A stretch of 64,000 nucleotides of DNA from Gallaecimonas mangrovi (GTDB lineage: Bacteria > Pseudomonadota > Gammaproteobacteria > Enterobacterales > Gallaecimonadaceae). The DNA is taken from NCBI RefSeq assembly GCF_003367375.1, contig NZ_CP031416.1, forward strand, positions 3,603,501 through 3,667,500, in the 5' to 3' direction. The notes below the pieces were generated by a model. The model was not told the origin of the DNA. It was given only the letters and a program-made list of their open reading frames with translations, and searched no databases. Shown here in pieces: positions 44,912 through 52,762 of this stretch (its first letter is position 1; every line of letters starts with the position of its first letter). The translations under genes were made by a program, and so were the position numbers.

Positions 44912-46608
44912 AAAACGTATTACAACCCGGCGTCAAAGCCCTAGCCTTGCTGCTAGGGCTTAGCTTTTGGTTGCCCGCTGTTGCTGCGGCCCCCAGCAAA
45001 CTTGATTTGCAGCTAACCCCCATCACCGAGCACGGTGCGGTGGTAAAAATGCACGTTAAGCTCACCTTGGCGCACCCCGATGTAAAAGCCGGGGCGCCGC
45101 TACTGAATATGCCAACCGAGCTGGTTTCTACGCCAACGGCCGCCTATAACGCCAAGCAATTGCATGCCGTCGATGCCAAAGGCACTTTGCCACTTACCGC
45201 CAAAGATTTACCGGCCGATGACAGTGGCCGTTACCGCAACTACCTTGCCCGCCGCGCAAGTGTTGGTGATGTCACCGTTACCTACAGCGCGGCCCCAAGA
45301 AAGGTCGACGCCAGTACCCGCAATGGCCCGCTGTTTGACCTTCGTCAGCAGCAGGGCGGCATCATGGGCGCCGGAGTGTATTTTCTGGCACTGCCGGTTG
45401 GCAGCCAGCCATACCAGCTCAAGGTGCACTGGGATCTTAGCCAGATGCCCAAAGGCGCCCGTGGCGTGTGGAGCCGCGGCGAAGGTACCCAGCAGAAAAT
45501 AGCGCCGGCAGAGTATCTGCGTTTTTCCTTTTACGCCGCCGGTACCTTAAAGAGTGTGCCGAAAGATGGCAGTGGTGATTTTGTAGTGTATTGGCTTAAC
45601 AAGCCGCCCTTTGATATGCCCAAGCTTGCCGAGCAATCAAGCCGTTTTTATCACTACATGGCGCACTTTTTTGGTGATAAACGCAGCTACCGGGTCTTTG
45701 CCCGTGCCAATCCTTACCCTGCCGGTGGCGGCACCGCCCTGGCCGGTTCTTTTATGTTTGGTTACGGCCCTAACGGCCAAACCATTGCCAGCGGTAGCCA
45801 GCTGTTATTGGCCCATGAAATGACCCACACCTGGCCGACGTTTAATAAAGAAGGCGAGCCTCATGCCGAAACCGCCTGGTACACCGAAGGCACCGCTGAG
45901 TTTTATTCGTTGTTGGGGGCGCTACGTTCCGGGGCTTTAACCCAGGCCCAGTATTTGGCGCAAATTAACGACCGCGCTCAAGCCTATTACGGCAATCCCT
46001 TTGTTCACCTCACCAATGCCCAGGCAGGGAAGCTGTTTTGGCGCGACGCCAGGGCGCAAACGGTGCCTTATGGTCGTGGCTTTATGTACCTGATGCGGCT
46101 CAATGAGCAGCTAAAAGCCAAGACCGCTGGCAAGGTCAGTGTGGACAGCCTGGTGCTGGATATTTGGCACCGCCAGCAACGGGGTGAAACCGTCGGTATC
46201 GCTGACTGGAAAGCCATGCTCAAACAGTACCTGGGCGAAGCGGCAATTAACGACTTTAACAACATGGTGGCGGGCAAGCTTATCGCCCCAACCACCACCG
46301 CCTTTGATTGCCTCAAGGCCGTCGAAGGCAGCGAACGGCCTTTTGATTTGGGTTACGACGTTATGCGCCTGGCACAAATCAACCAGTTACGCCCAGACAG
46401 TAACGCCGCTAAAGCAGGCCTTAAAGACGGCGATGAGGTGCTGTCTTATACACCGCTTGCCAAGCTCAAGGCCGACCCTAAGCAACTGATGCATATTGTG
46501 GTGAAACGCAGCGGTAAAACCCTGCATTTCACCTACCTTCCCCGCAGTCCCGAAGTGAAGGCCTGGCAATGGCACACCATTGCCGGTGCCAAGTGCCATT
46601 TCGGTTAA
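44908..46608 (+). CDS. Exported M61-like metallopeptidase with PDZ domain, copy 2
   Basis: The 566-residue protein has a signal peptide (ends AVAAA) and is built like the gene at 39373: beta N-terminal part, zinc motif HEMTH at residues 303-307 followed by AWYTEGTAEFYS, a helical domain, and a PDZ-like end (LRPDSNAAKAGLKDGDEVL). The third zinc ligand is probably the Glu of YTEG. The start is GTG at 44908, in a 4-base GTGA overlap with the RidA stop. The two copies are well diverged, so the duplication is old and substrate preferences may differ. Confidence 0.8.
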   Translation: MKNVLQPGVKALALLLGLSFWLPAVAAAPSKLDLQLTPITEHGAVVKMHVKLTLAHPDVKAGAPLLNMPTELVSTPTAAYNAKQLHAVDAKGTLPLTAKDLPADDSGRYRNYLARRASVGDVTVTYSAAPRKVDASTRNGPLFDLRQQQGGIMGAGVYFLALPVGSQPYQLKVHWDLSQMPKGARGVWSRGEGTQQKIAPAEYLRFSFYAAGTLKSVPKDGSGDFVVYWLNKPPFDMPKLAEQSSRFYHYMAHFFGDKRSYRVFARANPYPAGGGTALAGSFMFGYGPNGQTIASGSQLLLAHEMTHTWPTFNKEGEPHAETAWYTEGTAEFYSLLGALRSGALTQAQYLAQINDRAQAYYGNPFVHLTNAQAGKLFWRDARAQTVPYGRGFMYLMRLNEQLKAKTAGKVSVDSLVLDIWHRQQRGETVGIADWKAMLKQYLGEAAINDFNNMVAGKLIAPTTTAFDCLKAVEGSERPFDLGYDVMRLAQINQLRPDSNAAKAGLKDGDEVLSYTPLAKLKADPKQLMHIVVKRSGKTLHFTYLPRSPEVKAWQWHTIAGAKCHFG

Positions 46609-46625
46609 TTTAAGTGAGCCAGACG

Positions 46626-48083
46626 ATGCGATTTTCAAGCGTTTTATTAACTACCGCCTGCCTGCTTTCGCCCCTTGCCAGTGCCATGGCACAAGCCAAT
46701 ACCGTTAAAGACACCACGGTAGAGCACAGCGGCAGCTTTGCAGGGCAGTCTATTCATTACCGCTCGGTGGTGGAGCATTTCAACGTTACCCCAGCCGGCC
46801 TTGGCGAAGTGAACCTGGTTAGCACCAGCTATATCAAGGACGGCAATCACAGCCAGCGCCCGGTACTCTTCGCCTTTAACGGTGGCCCTATCTCACCGTC
46901 TATTTATATTCAGCTGCTGGCGCTTGGGCCCAAGCGGATGGCGGTACCAAACGACCTTAGCGCTGATCCTGCGACCTTTAAGTTGGTTGATAACCACCAA
47001 AGCCCGCTCGATAAAGCCGACTTGGTGTTTTATGACCCGGCGGGCACCGGCTTTAGCCACTTTGCCAAAGGCACTGAACCGACTCAGTACTTCGGTAACG
47101 TTAACGATGGCAAAGAATTCGTGGCTTTCGCCCACGCCTGGCTAAAGCGCCACCACCGGGAAGGTTCTCCGGTTTTTATCCTCGGTGAAAGCTACGGCAC
47201 CATGCGTACCGCCGAAGCGGTTAAACTGCTTAGCGCCGAGAAAAAGCCCATTAACCTCAAAGGCATTTTCTTACTGGGCCAGGCTTTAAACCTGACCGAA
47301 ACCTCACAGCGCCCAGAAAACATCGTGACCTATTCGGTGTCACTGCCGACCCTGGCCGCCCTGGGTTGGTATCACGGCAAAGTGGACAAAACCGGCCGCA
47401 CCTTTGCGCAGCTGCTGGACCAAACCCGCGCCTTTGCCGCCGGTCCATACCTCACCGCGCTTTATCAAGGTACCGACCTGCCGAAAGCCCAAGAAAAAGC
47501 CATTGCCTACAAGCTGCAAAACTTAACCGGCCTCAGCGCCAAGGTGTTTATCGACCACGATTTGCGGGTCAGCAAAAACCTTTACCGGGCGGAGCTATTG
47601 AAGGACCAAGGCCTGGTGCTGGGTGCCTCGGATGGCCGCTATGCCACGAAACCGGCCAAACCGGGCGACCTGCCAGACGGGGTGTCAGCAATTTACCCGG
47701 CGCTGGAAAACCGTTACCACCAATATGCCGAGCAGTTCTTGAAGCTCAAGGATATGCCCAAGTACAACACCGACTCGCCTATTCACAGCCTTAACAGCTG
47801 GGATTGGGGTTCTAAAGCCGGGCCTTTTGGTAACTGGGCTTACGACCAGGATGTACGCCAAGCCATGGAAAAACTGCCGCAGCTGCAGGTGGCGGTGGGC
47901 GCCGGTTACTACGATACCCTTACCACTACCGGTGCCACCGAATACCTGATGCGCCAAGCACATTGGCCCAAAGATCGCGCCAGCCTGCATTACTACCAGG
48001 GCGGCCACATGTGTTACACCGTCAAAACGACCCTGGATAAGTTCAGCGGTGATTTGCGCCACTTTATTCAAACCAGCAAGTAA
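46626..48083 (+). CDS. Exported S10 serine carboxypeptidase, copy 2
   Basis: The 485-residue protein has a signal peptide (ends SAMA). S10 features: VLFAFNGGPISPSIYI (the GGPGxS motif changed to GGPIS), FYDPAGTGFSHF, nucleophile Ser189 in LGESYGTMR, and a C-terminal His in YQGGHMCY. The altered oxyanion-loop motif sets it apart from the other two copies and may change rate or specificity. I chose ATG 46626; a GTG four codons earlier is possible. It follows the second M61-like gene, repeating the pair seen at 39373-42476. Confidence 0.87.
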   Translation: MRFSSVLLTTACLLSPLASAMAQANTVKDTTVEHSGSFAGQSIHYRSVVEHFNVTPAGLGEVNLVSTSYIKDGNHSQRPVLFAFNGGPISPSIYIQLLALGPKRMAVPNDLSADPATFKLVDNHQSPLDKADLVFYDPAGTGFSHFAKGTEPTQYFGNVNDGKEFVAFAHAWLKRHHREGSPVFILGESYGTMRTAEAVKLLSAEKKPINLKGIFLLGQALNLTETSQRPENIVTYSVSLPTLAALGWYHGKVDKTGRTFAQLLDQTRAFAAGPYLTALYQGTDLPKAQEKAIAYKLQNLTGLSAKVFIDHDLRVSKNLYRAELLKDQGLVLGASDGRYATKPAKPGDLPDGVSAIYPALENRYHQYAEQFLKLKDMPKYNTDSPIHSLNSWDWGSKAGPFGNWAYDQDVRQAMEKLPQLQVAVGAGYYDTLTTTGATEYLMRQAHWPKDRASLHYYQGGHMCYTVKTTLDKFSGDLRHFIQTSK

Positions 48084-48145
48084 GGGTAATAAGGCCTGCT
48101 TCAGTGGGCCTTATTACCGAAAACACTCATTTTTGGAATCAATCG

Positions 48146-49654
48146 ATGACGACCATTGCCTCCAAGCCTGTTAAAAAGTTGGCCATCGCCGCCTTGTTAA
48201 GTGCCTTAATGCCCGCGTTGTCGCACGCGGCCGAACCGGCCGCCGCCATCACTCAGCACAAGGTTAAAATCAACGGCCATGAGGTGGCCTATCAGGCCCA
48301 GGTTACCCATACCCAACTGCTGACCATGCAAGGCAAACCCGGCGCTGATGTGGTGTCGGTGAGTTATTTGCGCAGCGACATCAAAGACGAAAGTAAAAGG
48401 CCGGTACTGTTTGTGTTTAACGGTGGCCCCGGCGCCGCTTCGCTGTGGACCCATTTGGGCTTTGTCGGCCCGCGCCGCCTGAAAATGGACCAAGGCAACA
48501 ACAGTCAGGAAACCACCCCCCGGGTAGCACCGCCTTATCAGTTAGAAGATAACGGCGACAGCCCTTTGGATGTGGCCGACATCGTGCTGTTTGACCCGCC
48601 AGGTACCGGCTATTCAACGGTGCTACCCGGTGTGAATCCACAGGCGTTTTATGGTGTTGAAGCCGACGCAGCCGCCACCACGCAGTTCATTGAAAACTGG
48701 CTTAAAAGCCACCACCGTTTGAATTCACCACGTTTCATCATGGGTGAAAGCTATGGCACCATTCGCGCCGCTGAAGTGGCCAAACGCTTGGCTGGTGGCC
48801 CCTTTGGCACCCACCAGATGGATGGCGTTGCCCTTAATGGGGTCATATTGCTGGGCCAAGCCATGGATATGCGCAATGCTGACCGAGATAAAGACTCGGT
48901 GAACCTGCTGCCAACCCTGGCAGCACTGGACTGGTACTATCACCCCGATGCCCGGCACGGCTTAAGCCTGGAGCAAAAGGTTGAACAAGCCCGGCAATTT
49001 GCCGCAGGCCCTTACCTCAAAGCCCTGTATAAAGGCGCTACCCTCGGTAACAACGCAAAGCAACAGCTCGCGCAGCAGCTGGCTGACCTGACTGGCTTGA
49101 GCGCGGCGCAAGTGCTGGCCGATGATCTGCGTTTTAACGCTCACCGCTACGCCCAAACCTTACTGGCCAGTAAAGGCCTGGATTTGGGTATGTACGACGG
49201 TCGCTTCACCTTGCCCGCTGCCGCTAACGGTGGCGACCCGGTGGCTGACGACCCGGCCATGGCGCAATATGTGCCAGCCTTTGTGGCCAGCATTCAGCGT
49301 TACTTGCGCAAAGAGCTGCACGCCGACCTTCCCGGCACCTATCACGCTATCGACTTTACCGTGAATGGCCGTTGGGATTATGGCCATGGGCCTGGCGTAC
49401 CCGCCAGCAAGGACTATGCACCGGCACTGGCCACCGCCATGCGCCGCAACCCGCAGCTGCAGTTATTCCTTGGTATGGGCTATTACGATTTAGTCACCCC
49501 AATGGGCAACGCCGAATACGTGGCAGACCACGACGGCTTTGATTTGAAACGGGTGCATCGTTACTACTATCAAGCGGGCCATATGCCTTATTTAGGCAAA
49601 GCCAACCGTGAAAAGCTGGCAAAAGATATTCGCCAATTCCTCACGCAATACTAA
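48146..49654 (+). CDS. Exported S10 serine carboxypeptidase, copy 3
   Basis: The 502-residue protein has a signal peptide (ends LSHA). It has a standard S10 oxyanion loop VFNGGPGAASLW, LFDPPGTGYS, nucleophile Ser202 in MGESYGTIR, Asp in LGMGYYDLVTP, and His in YQAGHMPYL. Its GESYGT context is closer to copy 2 than to copy 1. The ATG at 48146 follows GGA by eight bases; the frame extends 14 codons upstream. It is the last gene of the peptidase cluster, ended by a strong terminator. Confidence 0.9.
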   Translation: MTTIASKPVKKLAIAALLSALMPALSHAAEPAAAITQHKVKINGHEVAYQAQVTHTQLLTMQGKPGADVVSVSYLRSDIKDESKRPVLFVFNGGPGAASLWTHLGFVGPRRLKMDQGNNSQETTPRVAPPYQLEDNGDSPLDVADIVLFDPPGTGYSTVLPGVNPQAFYGVEADAAATTQFIENWLKSHHRLNSPRFIMGESYGTIRAAEVAKRLAGGPFGTHQMDGVALNGVILLGQAMDMRNADRDKDSVNLLPTLAALDWYYHPDARHGLSLEQKVEQARQFAAGPYLKALYKGATLGNNAKQQLAQQLADLTGLSAAQVLADDLRFNAHRYAQTLLASKGLDLGMYDGRFTLPAAANGGDPVADDPAMAQYVPAFVASIQRYLRKELHADLPGTYHAIDFTVNGRWDYGHGPGVPASKDYAPALATAMRRNPQLQLFLGMGYYDLVTPMGNAEYVADHDGFDLKRVHRYYYQAGHMPYLGKANREKLAKDIRQFLTQY

Positions 49655-49681
49655 AAAAGGGCACCTTCGGGTGCCTTTTTT
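49653..49681 (+). terminator. Terminator of the peptidase cluster
   Basis: Stem gggcacc-ttcg-ggtgcc with a stable UUCG tetraloop is flanked by A6 and T7. It begins at the stop codon of the last S10 gene. Confidence 0.95.
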
Positions 49682-49794
49682 ACGCTTGGTATCTCAGGCC
49701 CCACAGTAAGCAGCGCAGGCTTTTCCCGAAACTGTGATCGCCTTCATGGCGAAGATTCAACACAAAGTTGATCGCGTAAATATTTAGTGTAAAA

Positions 49795-49956
49795 CAATAA
49801 CTAAGGCAATCCCTACTGGCCAAAAGCCAGTTTCAGGTCGCCTGTAATGAAGGTAAGGCCAGGCACAGCAGGATGCCCTGCTTGGAGACAGTAATGACAA
49901 ACAAAGTAATACTCCCTGATTAGGCCGTTTTGCAGTAGCAAGACGGCCCTTTTTTT
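49795..49956 (+). ncRNA. Candidate small RNA with its own terminator
   Basis: A strong plus-strand terminator (stem ggccgttttgc-agta-gcaagacggcc at 49923-49948, then T7) has no annotated gene before it, since the peptidase cluster already ended at 49681. Between them lie small hairpins (ctggc-caaaa-gccag near 49818, gcagg-atgc-cctgc near 49868) and a possible promoter near 49772-49795 (ttgatc, then taaaac). The 5' end is a guess. No known family is recognised. Confidence 0.4.
49894..49923 (+). CDS. Possible 9-residue peptide inside the candidate RNA
   Basis: ATG at 49894 follows GGAG by six bases, an optimal ribosome site, and encodes MTNKVILPD. The stop codon overlaps the first base of the terminator stem. 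The arrangement recalls a leader peptide or a dual-function RNA, but it could be chance. Confidence 0.3.
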   Translation: MTNKVILPD

Positions 49957-50698
49957 ACTGCCAGCGCGCTTCAATTTCGGCTTTGCACTGCAGCAACGCC
50001 GTTTTAAGTTGCAGACGGTTTTTAGCAAAGCGCAGCGCAGGTACCGCCAGTGCTAGGGCATAGGGCTCAGGGGTATCGATGGCAAGCCGCACACCAATAC
50101 CACAAACACCCTCTGCATGTTCCTGGTTATCAATGGCGATACCGCTTTTACCAATATCGGCCAGTTCACGGCGAAGCGCCTGAGGTTCAACAATGCTGTG
50201 GGCGGTTCGCGCCACCAGCTCACCGGCTAAAAGCGGCGCTAATGCCGCCTCACTAAGCGCCGCTAACATGGCTTTACCATGGGCGGTGCAGTGGCTAGGA
50301 AAGGCTGTACCCACAGCAGATACCACCCGCAATTCCTGGTCACTTTGGTACTGATCCACCGAAATGGCATGTAAGCCGCGATAGACACATAAATCGACGG
50401 TTTCCCGGGTACGCCTAGCCAGTGCTTCCACCGCTGGGCGAGCCACGCTAACCACGTCACGGTGGGTCGCTGCCGCCAGCCGGGCCAGGCCCATACCCAG
50501 GCGATAGCCCTTGGGGCTTAAATGCACAAATTGCTGCGCCTCTAAGGCGCCACAGAGCCGGTGCACGGTGGTTTTCGGTAACGCACTCAGCTTTGCCAGC
50601 TCGCTAAGGCTCAAGCCAGCAGGATTCTGCTCTAACGCTTTTAAAATATGGGCGGCCCTTTCAATAACTTGGCTACCATTTTCCACTTTTTTTACCAA
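49955..50698 (-). CDS. IclR-family transcriptional regulator
   Basis: The 247-residue protein has an N-terminal IclR winged helix (RAAHILKALEQNPAGLSLSELA, LPKTTVHRLCGALE) and a C-terminal effector domain (VDLCVYRGLHAISVDQ, SHCTAHGKAMLAAL, GIAIDNQEHAEGVCGIGV). The start is TTG at 50698, seven bases after GGGAG. It is divergent from the MFS transporter and probably represses it through the paired repeats at 50753-50787. The effector may be a small organic acid or amino-acid derivative, as in relatives. Confidence 0.92.
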   Translation of the reverse strand: MVKKVENGSQVIERAAHILKALEQNPAGLSLSELAKLSALPKTTVHRLCGALEAQQFVHLSPKGYRLGMGLARLAAATHRDVVSVARPAVEALARRTRETVDLCVYRGLHAISVDQYQSDQELRVVSAVGTAFPSHCTAHGKAMLAALSEAALAPLLAGELVARTAHSIVEPQALRRELADIGKSGIAIDNQEHAEGVCGIGVRLAIDTPEPYALALAVPALRFAKNRLQLKTALLQCKAEIEARWQ

Positions 50699-50752
50699 GG
50701 TGAAGCTCCCGGATCACTTGACAGCAACGATGCGATCTTAGCACCATCACCA

Positions 50753-50787
50753 TTCCATATAACGGTTTAATATTCCAAATAACGGAA
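50753..50787. promoter_or_regulatory. Duplicated IclR-type operator
   Basis: TTCCATATAACGGTT (50753-50767) and TTCCAAATAACGGAA (50773-50787) are near-identical 15-mers spaced exactly 20 bases apart. The second is itself an inverted repeat TTCC-(7)-GGAA. They lie directly before the MFS start codon and overlap its ribosome site, which suits repression. Confidence 0.65.
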
Positions 50788-50791
50788 CAAG

Positions 50792-51937
50792 ATGACAATA
50801 CAAACGCGCTCAGGCACGGCCATTGCGCTGTTAGCGGTAGCCTGTTTAACCATCATGGTGGGCTGTGTGATAGTGCCCGGCCTGCCTTCCATTGCCAAAC
50901 AACTCGGCGTTGCCCATGCCGCCAGTTGGTTGGTGACCATACCTTCACTTGGGGTGGTTATTTTCGGCCCATTGGCCGGGCGCTGGATAGAAAAGGCCGG
51001 GCTTTATAAAGCCCTTTGCCATGGCTTGGTCCTGTACGGGCTACTGGGTGTGGGCGGCGCACTGCTGCGCGGCTATTGGCTGGTATTTGCCGACCGCTTG
51101 CTACTGGGCGGTGCCACCGCCTTGGTAATGGCATCAGGCACCGGCCTGATTTCCCTTTTCTATGAAGGCAAGGCCCGCATGGCAATGATGGCCAAACAAG
51201 GCATGGCCATTGAACTGGGCGGCGTTATTATGCTGGCTTTAGGTGGCGTTTTAGCAAGCATCCACTGGTTTTGGCCTTTTGCTCTCTACCTTACCGCCTG
51301 GCTGTTATTCGCCTTGGTGTTATGGCTGGTACCAAACCCGCAAGTAGCGGCGCCCAGCCACGGCGAAACGGCTGACACACCTAAACTGCCGGCGGCAATA
51401 AAGCTGGTGTATTTTGCGGCGTTGCTGTCAATGGTGGTGTTTTTTACCGCAGTGATAGTGCTGCCTTTTCGTTTGCACGCCCAGGGCTTTAGTGAAGCGC
51501 AAACCGGCTACTTTTTATCTTTTGTGTCGCTAATGGCGGTAGCGGCGGCGGCCAATATGCCCAAAGTCGTTACTCAATTGGGTGAGCATAAAACGCTGTT
51601 ACTGGCTTTTATTTGCTACGCCTTGGGCCATGGCTGTTTTGCTTTTGCCCAGCAACTTTCGGTGTTTATTGCCGGCGCAGTATTGACCGGCATTGGTTTT
51701 GGTTTGTCTATTCCCCTGGTAAACCACATGACGGTCGAGCTTAGCCACCCCAAGGTAAGAGGGCGGTTTTTAGCCTACCTTTCCATGGCTATTTTTTCCG
51801 GGCAGTTTTTATCGTCTTTTGTGGCAATGGTACCGGTTGCACCGGCCACTACCTTTGAAATAGCCACCGCGGTTGCACTTGTCGCTGGCATTTTAGTTAT
51901 GTTTTTTCACCAGCGTATTCGCCACGTCACTGACTAA
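50792..51937 (+). CDS. MFS transporter
   Basis: The 381-residue inner-membrane protein has about 12 hydrophobic helices and a central cytoplasmic loop near residue 190 (PSHGETADTPKLP). The loop between helices 2 and 3 reads GPLAGRWIEKAGLYKAL, a variant of the MFS motif A (GxLaDrxGrkxxl). It is probably a proton-coupled exporter of small molecules. The substrate is unknown; control by the divergent IclR protein suggests a metabolite or drug-like compound. A bidirectional terminator follows. Confidence 0.88.
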   Translation: MTIQTRSGTAIALLAVACLTIMVGCVIVPGLPSIAKQLGVAHAASWLVTIPSLGVVIFGPLAGRWIEKAGLYKALCHGLVLYGLLGVGGALLRGYWLVFADRLLLGGATALVMASGTGLISLFYEGKARMAMMAKQGMAIELGGVIMLALGGVLASIHWFWPFALYLTAWLLFALVLWLVPNPQVAAPSHGETADTPKLPAAIKLVYFAALLSMVVFFTAVIVLPFRLHAQGFSEAQTGYFLSFVSLMAVAAAANMPKVVTQLGEHKTLLLAFICYALGHGCFAFAQQLSVFIAGAVLTGIGFGLSIPLVNHMTVELSHPKVRGRFLAYLSMAIFSGQFLSSFVAMVPVAPATTFEIATAVALVAGILVMFFHQRIRHVTD

Positions 51938-51941
51938 ATAC

Positions 51942-51972
51942 AAAAAAGAAGGCCTTAAGGCCTTCTTTTTTT
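51942..51972. terminator. Bidirectional terminator, MFS/DJ-1
   Basis: Stem aaaagaaggcc-ttaa-ggccttctttt with A and T runs lies between convergent genes. Confidence 0.9.
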
Positions 51973-52031
51973 CGCTTAACACGCCGAGGTGGTGACTAAC
52001 AGATTCACTTTACTGCCGCGCTTAGTACACC

Positions 52032-52715
52032 TCAGGCTTTTGCCATTATCGACAGTAACGCCTTGGCGGTATCGGCCGACGAGGCCGGGTTTTGGCCGGT
52101 CACCAGTTGGCTATCACTTTGCACATAAGGCGCCCAATCGTCACCTTTGCTGTATTGCCCGCCTTGTTCCTTAAGCATGTCTTCCACAGAAAAAGGGACA
52201 ACACCGCTAAGGCCAACCGCTTCTTCTTCGCTGTTGGAAAACCCGGTAACGGCTTTGCCCGCTACCAAAGGTTTGCCATTTTTACCGCTAACATGGCGAA
52301 ACACGCCGGGGCCATGACACACCGCCGCTATGGGCAGCTCGGCTTTAGCGGCCTTTTCTAATAACGCGATAGACGCTTTGTTTTCAGCCAAGTCCCATAA
52401 AGGGCCATGGCCGCCTGGGTAGAAAATGGCATCAAACGTTTCGAGGTTCACACCATCAAGGGGTTTAGTACTAGCCAAGTCGGCGACCGCCTTGGCGTTT
52501 GATTTAAATAACGCCACCGCTTCGCTTTGGTCTTCCGGGTTATCACTTCTGGGGTCCAGTGGCGGCTCGCCGCCTTTGGGCGATGCCAGGGTGATGTCAG
52601 CGCCGGCGCTTGCAAATACCAGGTAAGGCGCTGCCAGCTCTTCTAACCAAAAGCCGGTTTTCTCGCCGGTATCGCCTAATTGACCATGTGAAGTAAGCAC
52701 GATTAGTACGTTCAC
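52032..52715 (-). CDS. DJ-1/PfpI-family protein, paralogue A
   Basis: The 227-residue cytoplasmic protein has the glutamine-amidotransferase-like fold, with catalytic Cys133 in AAVCHGPG, GGHGPLWDL before it, and a conserved start NVLIVLTSHGQLGDTG. This Hsp31/YDR533C-like branch includes glutathione-independent glyoxalases and deglycase/chaperone proteins. The start is GTG at 52715, five bases after AAGGAGG, aligned with the ATG of its paralogue at 55307. It is first gene of a minus-strand unit, or transcribed alone, since a hairpin lies just upstream. Confidence 0.9.
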   Translation of the reverse strand: MNVLIVLTSHGQLGDTGEKTGFWLEELAAPYLVFASAGADITLASPKGGEPPLDPRSDNPEDQSEAVALFKSNAKAVADLASTKPLDGVNLETFDAIFYPGGHGPLWDLAENKASIALLEKAAKAELPIAAVCHGPGVFRHVSGKNGKPLVAGKAVTGFSNSEEEAVGLSGVVPFSVEDMLKEQGGQYSKGDDWAPYVQSDSQLVTGQNPASSADTAKALLSIMAKA

Positions 52716-52734
52716 CAATGCCTCCTTGTCATTA

Positions 52735-52760
52735 AAAAAGCGGCGCCGGGCGCCGCTTTT
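52735..52760 (-). terminator. Terminator of the aldehyde dehydrogenase gene
   Basis: Stem aaaagcggcg/cgccgctttt lies right after the stop of the dehydrogenase on the minus strand, and upstream of DJ-1 paralogue A. Confidence 0.85.
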
Positions 52761-52762
52761 AT

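Noticed and set aside
49813-50028. 71-codon minus-strand frame covering the orphan terminator.
   Set aside because: Overlaps iclR and the hairpin; Cys/Lys-rich nonsense-like composition.
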